Shown piece by piece: positions 41,265 to 52,162 of a stretch of 64,000 nt of DNA. This DNA is from Hydractinia symbiolongicarpus (lineage: Eukaryota; Cnidaria; Hydrozoa; Anthoathecata; Hydractiniidae). The first letter of the stretch is position 1. Each line of letters starts with the position of its first letter. Made by a program: the position numbers and the translations under genes. The notes under the pieces are model-generated. The model was not told the origin of the DNA and ran no database searches. It saw nothing but the letters and a program-made list of their open reading frames with translations. The stretch is taken from positions 13,602,501 to 13,666,500 of the forward strand of contig NC_079882.1 of the NCBI RefSeq assembly GCF_029227915.1. The letters run 5' to 3'.

Positions 41265-41269
41265 CGTAA

Positions 41270-41789
41270 GTGTTTCTAATCCAATTGTTTGTCAAAGATA
41301 AGTCTTTAGTGTTTTTCAGTAGAATTTCAAATAAACCATTTCCAATTAAAATTGATTATAAAGGACACATATTTTTATAATGAACCTTATTTTGGGGGTC
41401 AGGCCTTATAGGTGTTTTTTTGTAGTGAACTCAACACATGCACACACAAAATAAATTCTTCGAAGCACACAAGTAAAGCTCAGTTTAAACACAGCTTTGT
41501 TGCTTCTAAGAATAGAAAGTTTCTAAGCAAGTGTAAAGTGTTCAGGGGAAGGTGAGAACTAAAGGTTGCTAATCATGTTACTTGACTGTAACTTTGGTTA
41601 AACAAAAGTTCAAAATAAAATTGAGTATCAAAATTTTCTAAAATAATACACCAATTCGAACCATTTTTGCCATTTTTATTACAAGAACTGGACCTATAGT
41701 TTAGAGTAGCAAGCTTAAATTAACTGCTCCTTTACTGTGTTGAATGATCACCAGCTGGTCAACTTTTATTACTATATATTGTGTTTATA
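41270..41789. other. Noncoding stretch after the CHCH exon
   Basis: Expected to be the following intron, but no second exon was recognised. AT-rich, no repeats identified. Confidence 0.4.
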
Positions 41790-42130
41790 TATTTTTTGGT
41801 TAAATTTTTCAAAAAGCTCTCTTCCCTCTCAACAAATTCTCATTTGAAGAATTTCAGATTTAATTATGCTGCACAAATTATGATGTCATATTTAAGTAAT
41901 AGCATTTTTTGACATTTTCTGTCATCAATAATTCTAGACCTGTCAAGGGATTTGCATTTTAAACTTTATCAATGCATAGGTATTATAAAGGTGAATTGAT
42001 TAACATAATTTTTTTTGCCAAAATGACACTTGTTTGCTCGTTTTAGGCCCCTTAATTTTTTTCCAATGACCTAATAACTTGGGATCTGCATCAGCATAAA
42101 AATGTCGAATTACCTAGGACCATAAATCTA
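41790..42130. repeat. Partial copy of the TTAA MITE
   Basis: Shares TGACACTTGTTTGCTCG, AGGCC.CTTAATT and TAACTT.GGATCTGCAT with 37304-37380, and TTGACATTTTCTGTC-type sequence with the other arm. Ends were not found. Confidence 0.6.
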
Positions 42131-42289
42131 TAATGCAACAATTAAATTTGATATATGTACATTAAGAACGAGATTTTTCGGCAGAAAAACCTTTGGACAC
42201 AATTTTTAATTTCAGCGGAAAAATTTCAAAAAATATATGGGCAATTCTTTTCAACGAATTTTAACTAAATTTCAGAAGTAACGATTACG

Positions 42290-43762
42290 GGAAATGTCAC
42301 AGAAAAAATGCTAGTATCATAGTATACATATATTCATTCAAGATCGAAAATGGATCTTCTGGATCCCACTCTATAGATAAAGCCTCAGGAAAGCCAGCTT
42401 CGTCGAAGCCATTGCAAATTATGGCTGGATTATTCCGTAAATGGTCGTATAGGCCAATAACCCAATTAGAGTGGATAGGTTTCAAAATTGACAACTTGAG
42501 CGGTATATCGACGTCGTAAATATTCTTTCCTTTGTTAATTTGATCTGTTATTTTTGAAGTGCGTACCACGACTCGAATTTTTGCTTCAGAAATTGCTTCG
42601 CTGGGCCATTAACAGTTAAATCTAAAGGCTGAAAATAGTTGGTCATGTTTGCAGGTACATAAACAATCACGCAATTATTACTTTCAACGACTTTCTGAAA
42701 ACCGGCTGTTGTTTGTCCCTTGAAAACGTCAAAAATTAGAAGAGCTTTTTGCATTTGGTAAATTCAGTTCCTCTTGCTTTTGTTTAAAGTAGGGTACAAC
42801 AATATTTTTAATATGCTGCATGGCTTTGTCTTCGTTGCTCCAGTGGTTCGGTGTGCATCAAAACCTTCGGAAAAATCAACACCTTTCGGTAAGCAGCGAG
42901 CTGTTTTTCCCTTATAAATTAGTTGAACAGGAAGAAAGTTACCTGACTTGGAAACAGTAAAAGTACCTGTGACCTGCTTTTTTTCCTTTTACCAACAATT
43001 GGAACACTTTAGCACCTTTTCCATGCAAAGTGTGGCCTGAGCTACAAACATAACGTAATGGCGTCTGGTCGAAGTTAAGAATAAAATATTCTGGTATGTC
43101 ATGCCATGCTTGAAGTTTTATCTTCCGTTGGAAATGCAACTTCGTTTCCTGCAAAATACCTGGAGCTATTAGGGCTTTTGATGTCGTTGTTATTCGCCTT
43201 GTCATTTTCTTTTCCATAGTCTCCATCTTGTACTTGCCCTATCATTCGAGAGTATTAAGTAGCCACCAAACGCGGTCATTTGCCATAACAATACCTTTTG
43301 CAATCGCATTAACCACAACTGATGAAACTGGTGCACCTTTAAGACGTAAAGCATCTACAGAAGTCTTCTGGTAAAATAATAGGTCTCCCAATTTTTTTCT
43401 TTTCAATAAATGTAACTTCCGAACCTATACTCTTACTTTTTTGTTCCCGATAAGCTATGGCAAAATCACTGATTGTCTGTATGGTTAATTCGGGATACTC
43501 TGTGTTTAGGCAAATGAGAGTTGATTAATTTCCACGTGTAACCGCATGTTTTCCAATCTCTGCTATTTTTCTAGCCTCCACACTCTGTATTTCTTTCTTT
43601 TTTACTTTTATCTTGAACAATCTGTTTACTAATTTCATCTCTTTCAACTGCTGTAATGTTATCGGTTTCATTTAATGTTTGGACGATTTCTTCGGTATCT
43701 TGAGATACTGGTTTATAAAAATAATTTAACAGCGACATGTTGAAGTACACACGATATTTCAA
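42290..43762 (-). pseudogene. pogo-type DDE transposase
   Basis: Read downward: start region 43762-43571 (NYFYKPVSQDTEEIVQTLNE), helix-turn-helix region with LRLKGAPVSSVVVNAIAKG (about 43310), catalytic FILNFDQTPLRYV (43080, first Asp), GHTLHGKGAKVFQLLVKGKK, ALLIFDVFKGQTT (42735, second Asp), VPANMTNYFQPLDLTVNG (42640, third Asp), and a tail PIHSNWVIGLYDHLRN. All three catalytic Asp are readable, but at least four frame breaks separate them. In an intact element it would cut and paste at TA. Confidence 0.85.
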
Positions 43763-44008
43763 AGAAGAAGAAAATTAAAGAAAGTTTCCTCCTTGAAACA
43801 CTTCCACCTTGGAAAGCCTAAATATCGGCTTGTCTTTCTTATGTTAAGAAAGGAGGAGAGCTATTCTAGTTCAATGAATGAATTGAATTCTATTTTAAGC
43901 TAGAACGATTTCTAAACGTTTCAAATATCTAGTTACTCGGGAAAATGAAACATTAAGTTTAATAGTTAGCATCAACTTTATTGTAAAAGGTGGAAACTTC
44001 GTTCAAGT

Positions 44009-44468
44009 GTGACTTGCCGAGGATGGCATTTTTATGGAAAAACAGTTTGGTCGAATCCGAAAGAAAAAGGAGAAATTCTTTATGCAGAAAAGGAGCTCAA
44101 TGAAACAGCACTTATGCATGATCCGTATTCTGTGGCATGGAAAGTAAAATCAAAAGGAAAATTAATTGCCGATGTTGTTGGACATGTTCCAAAAGAAATA
44201 TCCAGGGCTGTTACCTTTTTCTTACAACGTGGCTGAAAGTGGATCGCTAAAGTTTCAAATGTTCCTCATAGAAGAGAAACGAAAATATTTAGATCGAATG
44301 AAATTTATTATTGAAAGTAACTACGACGATCGATTTCTGTCTGACAGTTACAATAGAAATGATCTTAACGCAATGGTTAAGATGGGTAATGAAGATTTGG
44401 AGGATGAAGAAGAGGATGCGGATTTTGTGATTGATGATACCTGCGACGGCTTAATTTTAATTGATTAA
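44009..44468 (+). pseudogene. HIRAN-domain ORF inside the pogo element
   Basis: Frame 44009-44236 has CRGWHFYGKTVWSNPKEKG, then AEKELNETALMHDPYSVAWK and GHVPKEISRAVTFFLQRG. This is the HIRAN pattern (known in HLTF/Rad5, where it binds DNA 3' ends). After a frame break near 44230 it continues with ESGSLKFQMFL and an acidic C-terminus (EDEEEDADFVIDD). It sits antisense to the transposase within the same TIRs, so it travels with the element. One frameshift. Alternative: a captured host gene fragment. Confidence 0.75.
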
Positions 44469-44719
44469 ATATATATAACTTTTTATGTTCATGAAATGTG
44501 AAAAAAACGATAAATAAGTTCTAAAACTGCAGTTTTTATTGATTTTCTGATTACCCGATATATAATTGCTATGCACTGGCCCTGTTTTAAAAAAATTAGG
44601 AAAACCAAAATTTTCGGACGGAAAAACTTTTGGCAGACACAAATTTCGGACGGAAAAATTTTCGGACAACAAAAAATCCAAAAGTTTTTCCGTCCGAAAA
44701 TTTTCGTTCTTAATGTAAT

Positions 44720-45100
44720 ACCTTTTTTTAACCTTTCTTCGAGTTTTATGCAGTAATGCACGTAGTTGTTAGTACAGTGACTTTAAAAATTATACGTGTG
44801 GAGGGTGGAGTAGAGGAAATCCATTTTCATATATTCTGGTCTGCAAAATACTACAAAGCAAAGGAATTGGCCTGAAAATCATCCTGAAATGTTATAACTG
44901 AAAATGTGTAAACGAAAATAACAATGTAAATTTTTTAAGGTAAAGGTGGTATCTCACAGTAATGACGAAGGAGAAAAAATTATAGTTTTTTCAAGTCGAG
45001 CTGATCAAAAGGAACATTTTATTATAAAATTTTATAATGTAATTTATTTTTTCATTAAAAAAGGAAATAGTTTGTTTGTAAATAAAAACCTCTTCTTTTA
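44720..45100. other. Noncoding stretch
   Basis: No gene or repeat recognised apart from the pogo end to the left. Confidence 0.5.
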
Positions 45101-45492
45101 TGGTGGCTTCATCTTTCTTCCTTGGTTTTTTACTTTTTTTATCTTTACTCGCTATTTTATTGGCAAGTTAAGTAGTACAAAATAATAAAAATATGTTCTT
45201 TACATGTTGTTTAACATTTTTGCCATTTTGATCTTCAACTGTACATTGACCCCGTGACCATCACAATAAAGAGAAATACATCCCATTGTTTTTTAATTTA
45301 GCCACCCGTTTGACAAATGCGTAAAAATACTCAATTATAAATAATTCAGCACTCACAAAAATGTAAACAAAATGACGTATGGTTTATAGTTATAGTTTAT
45401 GGAGCAAGCGCGCAAGCCAATCAGTCTGGTCTTTAAAATCAAAACTTATCATAAACTTTAATACAGCAGCCGTACCGCAGCGCAGTTCGCCT
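45101..45492. repeat. Dispersed repeat R1, copy B
   Basis: Shorter copy of 62-645 in the same orientation, lacking the central part. The rest of 45493-45928 has no gene seen. Confidence 0.6.
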
Positions 45493-45928
45493 CTCCTTTA
45501 AAGATATAAAACAAATACAATTTTTATGTGTATACGGTAATGTGGGTCGCGAAAATGTATTAAACGTGTGACTTGAGTAAGGTTATTTTTTTATGAAAGC
45601 ATCTGATTGGTTAATTTACATTTTTCATAAAAGCTCCTTCAAATTTCCCAATTTGTTGTTTTAAAAATGTTGAAAAAATGTTGAAAGACTTTTAAATTAT
45701 TTTTTAGAGATTGAAAATATTGGCAGTCAAGGAACAACGACAAAAATTATTAAAAGAGGGAAAATGGCCGCCAAAAGAATAGTGTTGTAGTTTTATATTA
45801 TTATTATTACTGTATGTTACTTTAAATAAGATATTTCTTGATGTAAAGACGTTTGGGTGAGTTTATTGCATCTCTCACAACATATCATTCTATTGTTGCA
45901 CGTCAAATTGTCCCATTATAAAACGACT

Positions 45929-46503
45929 TTATTTAGTTTCACTTTGCATGGTTAATACACGCCTTTGCATTTGAGCGATTTTATTTTGTAGTTTTGCCAT
46001 TTTTTGCTGTAGTCGTATAATTTCAGAGTAGTGGTTATGATCCAACTTTTTGTCGGAGGCGTCATTTTGTTCAGACGTTGCATTCCTTTCTTTCAACGCA
46101 ATATCTTTGCAGGTTATTTTCCTTTTTTCAGGCATTGAGGCTTTTTGCCTTTCTCCATCTGTTTGTTTCCTTGCAAATTTATTTCGAGATTCTTTCAGGT
46201 TTTTTCCCTCCACTTCTACAATAGCATGTTTTTGCGAATACGATTCCCCGTTTTGTGAATGTTTCTTTCGTTGTTTTTTCTTGGTATTATCAGATGCGTT
46301 TAGTTCTATATCAGGTATGGTCGATTTAGTAAAAATACTGCCACTTCTTATGGAGAAATTGTTACCTTCGTAGTGTTTTGAAGAACGACATCGCGGTGCG
46401 ATGCTCTTTACGTCGTCCTCCGCAAAAGAAGAATTTGAACCGTCGAACACAACACAAGACATGCTTTCAATAGAGCATAAATTTTTATTGCGCTCAGACA
46501 TGC
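45929..46503 (-). CDS. Unknown basic/coiled-coil protein, intact single exon
   Basis: 190 residues from ATG 46503 (MSERNKNLCSIESMSCVVFD). Residues 75-130 are very Lys/Arg/Glu-rich (KKKQRKKHSQNG), probably disordered and possibly nuclear. The last 35 residues form a heptad coil (YSEIIRLQQKMAKLQNKIAQ). The stop codon overlaps a polyadenylation signal (TAAATAAAG on the minus strand). No mobile-element context and no breaks, so likely a host gene or retro-copy. I do not recognise a family. Confidence 0.6.
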
Positions 46504-46509
46504 CCACTC

Positions 46510-47645
46510 ACTTTACGCATAATTCGCTTTTTTACGTTATGCATCGACGATTCAGGTTTGTTCGGTATGAGATACAAAATGTCTTTTTGTCTATTTGCTT
46601 AAAATTATTCGGTTGTAATCGACTTTTCGAGTTATCATGATACTAATAAATTTTTTTTGAGAAATTAGGGATGCGAAAAGGTTTAATAGCGTGATGGAAA
46701 AAATTCTGCACCTAGCGCAATCAATACCGTAAATGCTCTGATAAACGTCCAGTCTAATAACGCCCAGTCTAATTGACGTATAGTCTATTAAACACCCTTC
46801 TCCAATAAACACCCTATTAAGATTGTAAGATTGTAAAATAAACGCTGACTGGATTGGTCTAGACTTTCTGTTGTACTTGTAAAGTTACGAAATTAATTTC
46901 AGTGGCTTCAATTTCTTAGAAAGTGAGACGAGGACTACTTTATTGATGTAATGAGACAATTTATAGAGAATTTTATTGGTTTTTTTTCTTTGGTTGGTTT
47001 TAACCTCGTTTCCAGGGCAATTGTTCGCTTGATGTTTCGGATAACAAAAAAGCGAAATATTGCCCTGTGAACGAGGTTGCAGTTGGTTTTACATTGTTCG
47101 AAATAAATCGGTTAATTTACACCAAACGCAAAATTAAAATAAAAATATAATAACCATAAAATAAGATATTTCAGAAAATTTATACTTGCTAGGTTTATTG
47201 TATGCAGAGTGCAGGGATGTTAAAACATGGGTTATGTCAAAAAATTAAGATGCGAATTTCTTGGTCTTTTAATAAACGCTCAGTTCCTATTTATGAAAAT
47301 ATTCAACCATTTATGCCTGGCGTCAACTTAACGGGCCACCTACGCGATTGTTGCGAGGGTGCGTTTTCGCTTTAGAAAGAAGGGGGTCACACACAAAACC
47401 TTAGGGAGGGGCGCTATTAAGTATTCTAAATGATAGGTCGGAGGGATAACTTCCACGGGAGTCCAGAAATTTACGGGCATGAAAGCATTAAGACGCATCT
47501 TTTTGAGAAATAATGAAGTTTGAAACGTCGAGCTTAAGCTGCTGATCAAGAAAATGTATATGATCCTTCGATTTGATGAACCGATAGGATCCAGATCTTT
47601 TAAAATGCGTTGCACAGTTAACCTGGGTACTCAATCTCGTCCCCA
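46510..47645. other. Noncoding stretch
   Basis: AT-rich. Short duplicated motifs such as ACGCCCAGTCTAAT (46765 region) and ACGAGGTT appear, but no supportable gene. Confidence 0.45.
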
Positions 47646-47800
47646 GGCGCTGCTGCAGGTTATCGAAATATTTGGCATTCTTTAGCTCGCCGTTCAGTAA
47701 AATAAGAGAGACAAAAGGCGCTGGGGACGAGTTTGCTGGGTAGTATCATCCCTTCAAGCTGCAAGGAATGCCAAATAGATTGATAACCTGCAGCAGCGCC
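47646..47800. repeat. Foldback repeat with 19-bp arms
   Basis: GGCGCTGCTGCAGGTTATC (47646-47664) and its exact complement (47782-47800). An inner pair also matches (TTTGGCATTC/GAATGCCAAA), and GGGGACGAG appears in both orientations outside and inside. Probably a MITE. Confidence 0.75.
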
Positions 47801-47892
47801 GGGATCATTAATTATTTCTTTTATTTTTTCTTGCATTAAGTGAATGTTCGCTTTTTTTTTGTCTTCTGTGTATTTTATAACACTTTAAAATT

Positions 47893-48321
47893 TTATTGTA
47901 TAGAATAAGTTTTCATGACAGTAGTAAAAGGTGTAATGTTCAAGGCAATATTCCAGTGACATAGTTTTTTAGAGCCTGGTGCATTTATTAGAAAACGTTT
48001 AACAAAAGAAGAAGCAAGAATGGTATCCGGCATCGGGTCAGAAAGGGAAAGGGAAATTATTTCTTCATCAGGAAATTCTAAATATATTGTATATATCGGG
48101 AAATGATTTCCTGATGCAGAACTTATGACATTTCCTGATAGGTATATTTTTTGCTTTTCTGAAAGTTGTTCTGATTGAACCCAAAAAGTTAATGCGATAA
48201 ATATATAATATATATGATTTTTAGTATATACGTGTTGACGATTGCACAAGAACTGCTCGTCAGAATTTAAAACGCTTTGATAAATATAGATTTTAATATA
48301 GAAATAATTTCCATTTGTCAC
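47893..48321 (-). CDS. Unknown ORF, possible exon
   Basis: The last 85 residues look coding: SEKQKIYLSGNVISSASGNH, FPIYTIYLEFPDEEIISLSL, then SFVKRFLINAPGSKKLCHWN. A plausible acceptor (TTTCAG) precedes AAAAGCAAAAAATATACC at about 48160. No family recognised; host exon or old transposon gene are both possible. Confidence 0.35.
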   Translation of the reverse strand: MTNGNYFYIKIYIYQSVLNSDEQFLCNRQHVYTKNHIYYIFIALTFWVQSEQLSEKQKIYLSGNVISSASGNHFPIYTIYLEFPDEEIISLSLSDPMPDTILASSFVKRFLINAPGSKKLCHWNIALNITPFTTVMKTYSIQ

Positions 48322-49102
48322 TTAATCCACACTGGTGTATGCTCACCAGCAGGGTTAAAGAAAGTCGATTTCCTGAACTGTTACAACGTCTAATACACCG
48401 CTTCTTTAGTGATGTTCCCACCTTATATATAGCTACAATAGTCCACAAAAATTTGGCTTCCACCCCTTCTATGACATTCAATGTTAAAAAGTACCCATGG
48501 ATCAAAGCGGGAAATGCAAACGATGACCAACTCAATCCTATAAAACATAGATCGTAAGTGGGAAGGAAAGAACTATCTGTAGAATATATTGCTATAGCTA
48601 GCTAGGTATGTAATTTTGCTGATTTCGCTAAGCATTTTGGTTCTTGGCTTTTGGTCTAAAATTGGATGAATATGGCTAGAACAAGCTATCTAATGGGACA
48701 TTCCTAATTAAAGTAGAATTATCTCACTTACTGTGTCATAGTATATGTGTATGTGTAGCTACCTAATAAAATATATTTGATTATCACAGCGACTAGCTTT
48801 TGTCTCTCCACAATGCGTTGTATACTCGTCATTTGCATGAGTAATTTTTGAAAGTAGAAATTCCACTTGTTCTACGGGAGCTAGAGCAGCCAAAAACTGA
48901 ACAATTAGCTCCAACCATAATTGATAATACCAAAATATCCAGGCAAACTTCAGTAAAGTACCTAGCATACAAAGCTTCCCGCCTGTTTTTGATTTTTTGG
49001 TCCCCCTAAAAGTAGACTGGGCACTAGAAAATTTCTGAACGCAAGTCAAATACCGCAGAGAAGATCAGTCATGGCGGTACCCAGACTGCCGTTTACACGT
49101 TA

Positions 49103-49217
49103 AATCTCATCCCGGGATGAGATTCGTCCCTGGATGAGATCATCCCTGTGTCTATTGAAAGACCTCACAACGTTTACACGTTTAAGGCGGGATGAAATCT
49201 CATCCCGGGATGAGATT
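49103..49217. repeat. CCCGGGATGAGAT palindromic element (Harbinger-end-like)
   Basis: Two perfect 22-bp palindromes (core ATCTCATCCCGGGATGAGAT) at 49103-49124 and 49196-49217, with GTTTACACGTT.AA and GGGATGAGA variants between. Similar sequence forms the ends of the transposon at 51.44-55.33 kb, so this is likely a MITE or solo end of that family. Confidence 0.7.
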
Positions 49218-49386
49218 AAGAAAAAAATGCGTGTAAGCACAATAATTCTTTTCATCCCCGGATGAGAATGCTGAATGTACCCTTTCTCACACTTTTTGAA
49301 CAGGATTTCGTAACGACCGACGCAAAGAAGTAAAGAAAGCATTTGGAAAAAAAATATGAAAAGGTTGGTTGCAGGTGTGGATCTAG

Positions 49387-50025
49387 TCAATCAGCTTGAT
49401 TTTTAGAGAACTTAAACTAATCAGGATATTTTAAAATCGTAAAAAGTCTTTTTAATTGACTTGTGAGGCGAAGAAACTTTTTTGATAACCAAAGTCAATT
49501 TTATTCAAAAAATAAAATCACTAAAAAGTTTAAAAAAAAAGCTAACAAAAACGAATCATACCATTCGGTATAGAAGCTTTAAAAAACTCAACGAAAATTT
49601 TTAGCTTCATGCTTACTTAAAATGTCAACATTTTACAACTTTTGCTAAGGAAATGTATAAATGGAAAGGATACATATCTCTCTTCCCCGCTCTCATTAAA
49701 AATATCGAAAAGGGAAAAATGATGAGTTTGGTTTACTAGATTCTTGTCATAAGATAAACGCTAGAAATTAGCTAAACAAAAGATGTAGCAACCTGACACC
49801 ACATACAGCTAAATTCGCAACAAAATTGACTGAAAATTGCTCTTCTCAGTCCAATATTTTACACGTTTTGATTAGCTAATATTATAAACAAAACATTATA
49901 GCCATAGTAACAAATAAGGAGAAACACATAGCTTAGCTATTATAGAAACAAAAAAGATTAACAAAAAACAACTAATCTTAAAGTAAAGCTACTGTGCAGC
50001 GATCTTTGTTTGTTTTTACATTGGT
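49387..50025. repeat. Dispersed repeat R2, copy B
   Basis: Same orientation and nearly the same sequence as 15820-16446, with a 10-bp insertion (GACTGAAAAT) near 49828. Confidence 0.85.
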
Positions 50026-50026
50026 T

Positions 50027-50210
50027 CGAACATGTGCAACCGATATTTCTGTACCAAACCCGTATAATTTTTATCAATACGTAGAAACAAACTTGACAGG
50101 GTTTGTGTGCTATAAAGTCTAGTCCTACGGTCAAACCCTTACGGAGAAACATTCCATGGTTATACCTAGAAACAACCTTGACAGGGTTTGTGTGTTATGA
50201 AGTATATGGT
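50027..50210. repeat. Dispersed repeat R3, copy B plus partial third copy
   Basis: 50027-50132 matches 34647-34752; 50160-50205 repeats the second half (TAGAAACAACCTTGACAGGG). The copy abuts R2 directly. Confidence 0.8.
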
Positions 50211-50685
50211 TACAGTCTGACATAAATTAGGTTAGCCCAACATCGGTTGATTGAATTCGCGTTGTGAGGTATGTGATATAGTAGATAAGGCGAAGCAAAC
50301 AAAGAAATAGATTTTCGTCACCGGAATTCCGGGTATAATTTAAAAAACACCGGGATTTATTTCGGAAATTATTTCTCATGCTCCCCGCATAATATTTGGC
50401 TCATTTTTTTATTACGTTGCGTGACAGGGCTGACATAGTCTAAATCCGCGCCTGGGTTGCGAGTTTTTCGTTAATTTATATATATATATATATTTAAAGT
50501 TTTTTATTTTAATCAAACGAAATGTCATCCTACATTTATACGAGTTCAATTATTATTTACCACTAACTATGGTTCTTATGTTTTATACGAGAAAAGTGTT
50601 TTAAAAATGCACGCCATTTTAAACTGTAACAGAAGAGATGCTATACTTAAACTTGTTGATATAATTGCAAACAACAATATTACAC

Positions 50686-51329
50686 TTAAGCTACGGGGAC
50701 ACAGCAAAAATTTTCATGCGATTGCAACAAAAAAGATGTTTCCGTGTCGCATGAGTTCCAGCACATGAAACAAAATTTATGAAAATGTAACCAAAACATG
50801 TGTGACAGTGAATAATGATGGCCGTTGCAGTTGATCGAAGTATAATAATCGCTTTTATTGCACTTCTTCTTGATGAAGAAGAAACAAAGAAAAAACAATC
50901 CAAACGATCTATTTGGACAAGGCCATGGTTACAACGATTTGTTTTCGGTATAAAATTTAATAAGTTCATTTTTTCTTCTTCCAAAAGTTTTTTGCTTCGC
51001 TTGATCTTCCGCCATGTGGAAGTCTTGTCTAGTCTTGTCTAATTTGTTGTGATTGAAAAACTTTTGTTTTGATTTGTTTTTAAACGAGTTTGATTGGTTA
51101 AAATAAAAAATGTTGCAAAAATTCTCCTCAAAGTGCGGGGACACGAGAAATTTCCTGATCCTCATTTGCAACATGAAAATTTTGTTGCAGCAACAAAAAT
51201 TTTGAGCGAAAAATGTTGCAGAATGAGGATATTTGATGTGGGGACACAGTGAAACATTTTCATGCGATTGCAACAAAACAATTTTTTTGCTGCAATCACA
51301 TGAAACTTGTTGCCGTGTCTCCGTAGCTT
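50686..51329. mobile_element. Foldback MITE with AAGCTACGGGGACAC ends
   Basis: Left end AAGCTACGGGGACACAGC, right end TGCCGTGTCTCCGTAGCTT. Inner segments with TTTTCATGCGATTGCAACAA occur near both ends, and GGGGACAC recurs at 51129 and 51240, giving a nested layout. No coding capacity. An AT dinucleotide run lies upstream at 50478-50495. Confidence 0.75.
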
Positions 51330-52162
51330 TATTCTTTCAGGCGCCATCGTTCCACGTTTCTCGTTTGACCTTTCTACTCAGATCATAGGAAATATCACTT
51401 CGAATTATCATACGCAAAGTTAGCAAAATTATTGTTTCAACCCGGGATGAGATTACTCATCCCCGGATGAAAGTATGGTGCTTTCATCCCGGGATGAGGC
51501 TCACGTGTAAACACTTTTCGATACTCCTTTTCATAAATTATTGTGCAATATCCAGCCTCATCTTGAAACTGAGACACTTGTTGTGAATTTTCCTCACATT
51601 TTTCTGCTTTGGGGCGGGGGATTTTATAATAACAACTCATCATCAGTATTATAGAGATAATCATTCTCAATAATAAGTTTCGCTAATTACTTATCAAGTT
51701 CCCATACAAAAAGAATTATCTCCATTACTTTTTGCTGCGTTTCAGTGACAAACATTAATTCATTCGTTGGCAAGAAGGTGTCTGGGAAGGTTTATCTGGT
51801 ATTCGGAAAACAAATTACAGCTATTCTTTCAAACTAAAATCATCAAAAACTGCTATTTTAATAGCAACAATACATCACACGAGGCTCACGCTTCGAAGTA
51901 CTTTATTATATATATTTTATACAACAAAAATGGACAAGGAAGATCAACATGAAGTTGAACTGGAGGTTGAAGATTTTCAAGAGCTCTTCAATGATATCTC
52001 AGTAGGTCAGTGATAGCAGATAGATACATGGACCTTCAACAAGTTAGACAGGGAAAACACAAGGATTATTATTCACTATATATTTGCTAAAAAATTGTTT
52101 ATAATTGTATTAAGACAGACATATTTTCCTATATTTTCAGATCCAGCCAGCATTATTCTAAC

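Larger units (their letters stand above)
42160..44715 (-). mobile_element. pogo-type DNA transposon with a second antisense ORF
   Basis: Terminal inverted repeats CATTAAGAACGAGATTTTTC (left) and the complement of GAAAATTTTCGTTCTTAATG (right) are flanked by TA on both sides (42158-42159, 44716-44717), the Tc1/mariner-pogo signature. It carries a broken DDE transposase on the minus strand and a HIRAN-domain ORF on the plus strand. A subterminal hairpin lies near the right end (arms around 44604-44628 and 44680-44705). Confidence 0.8.

Noticed and set aside
48293-48557. Overlapping 80-codon ORFs on both strands
   Set aside because: Neither shows motifs or splice borders, and they oppose each other; no basis for choosing one.
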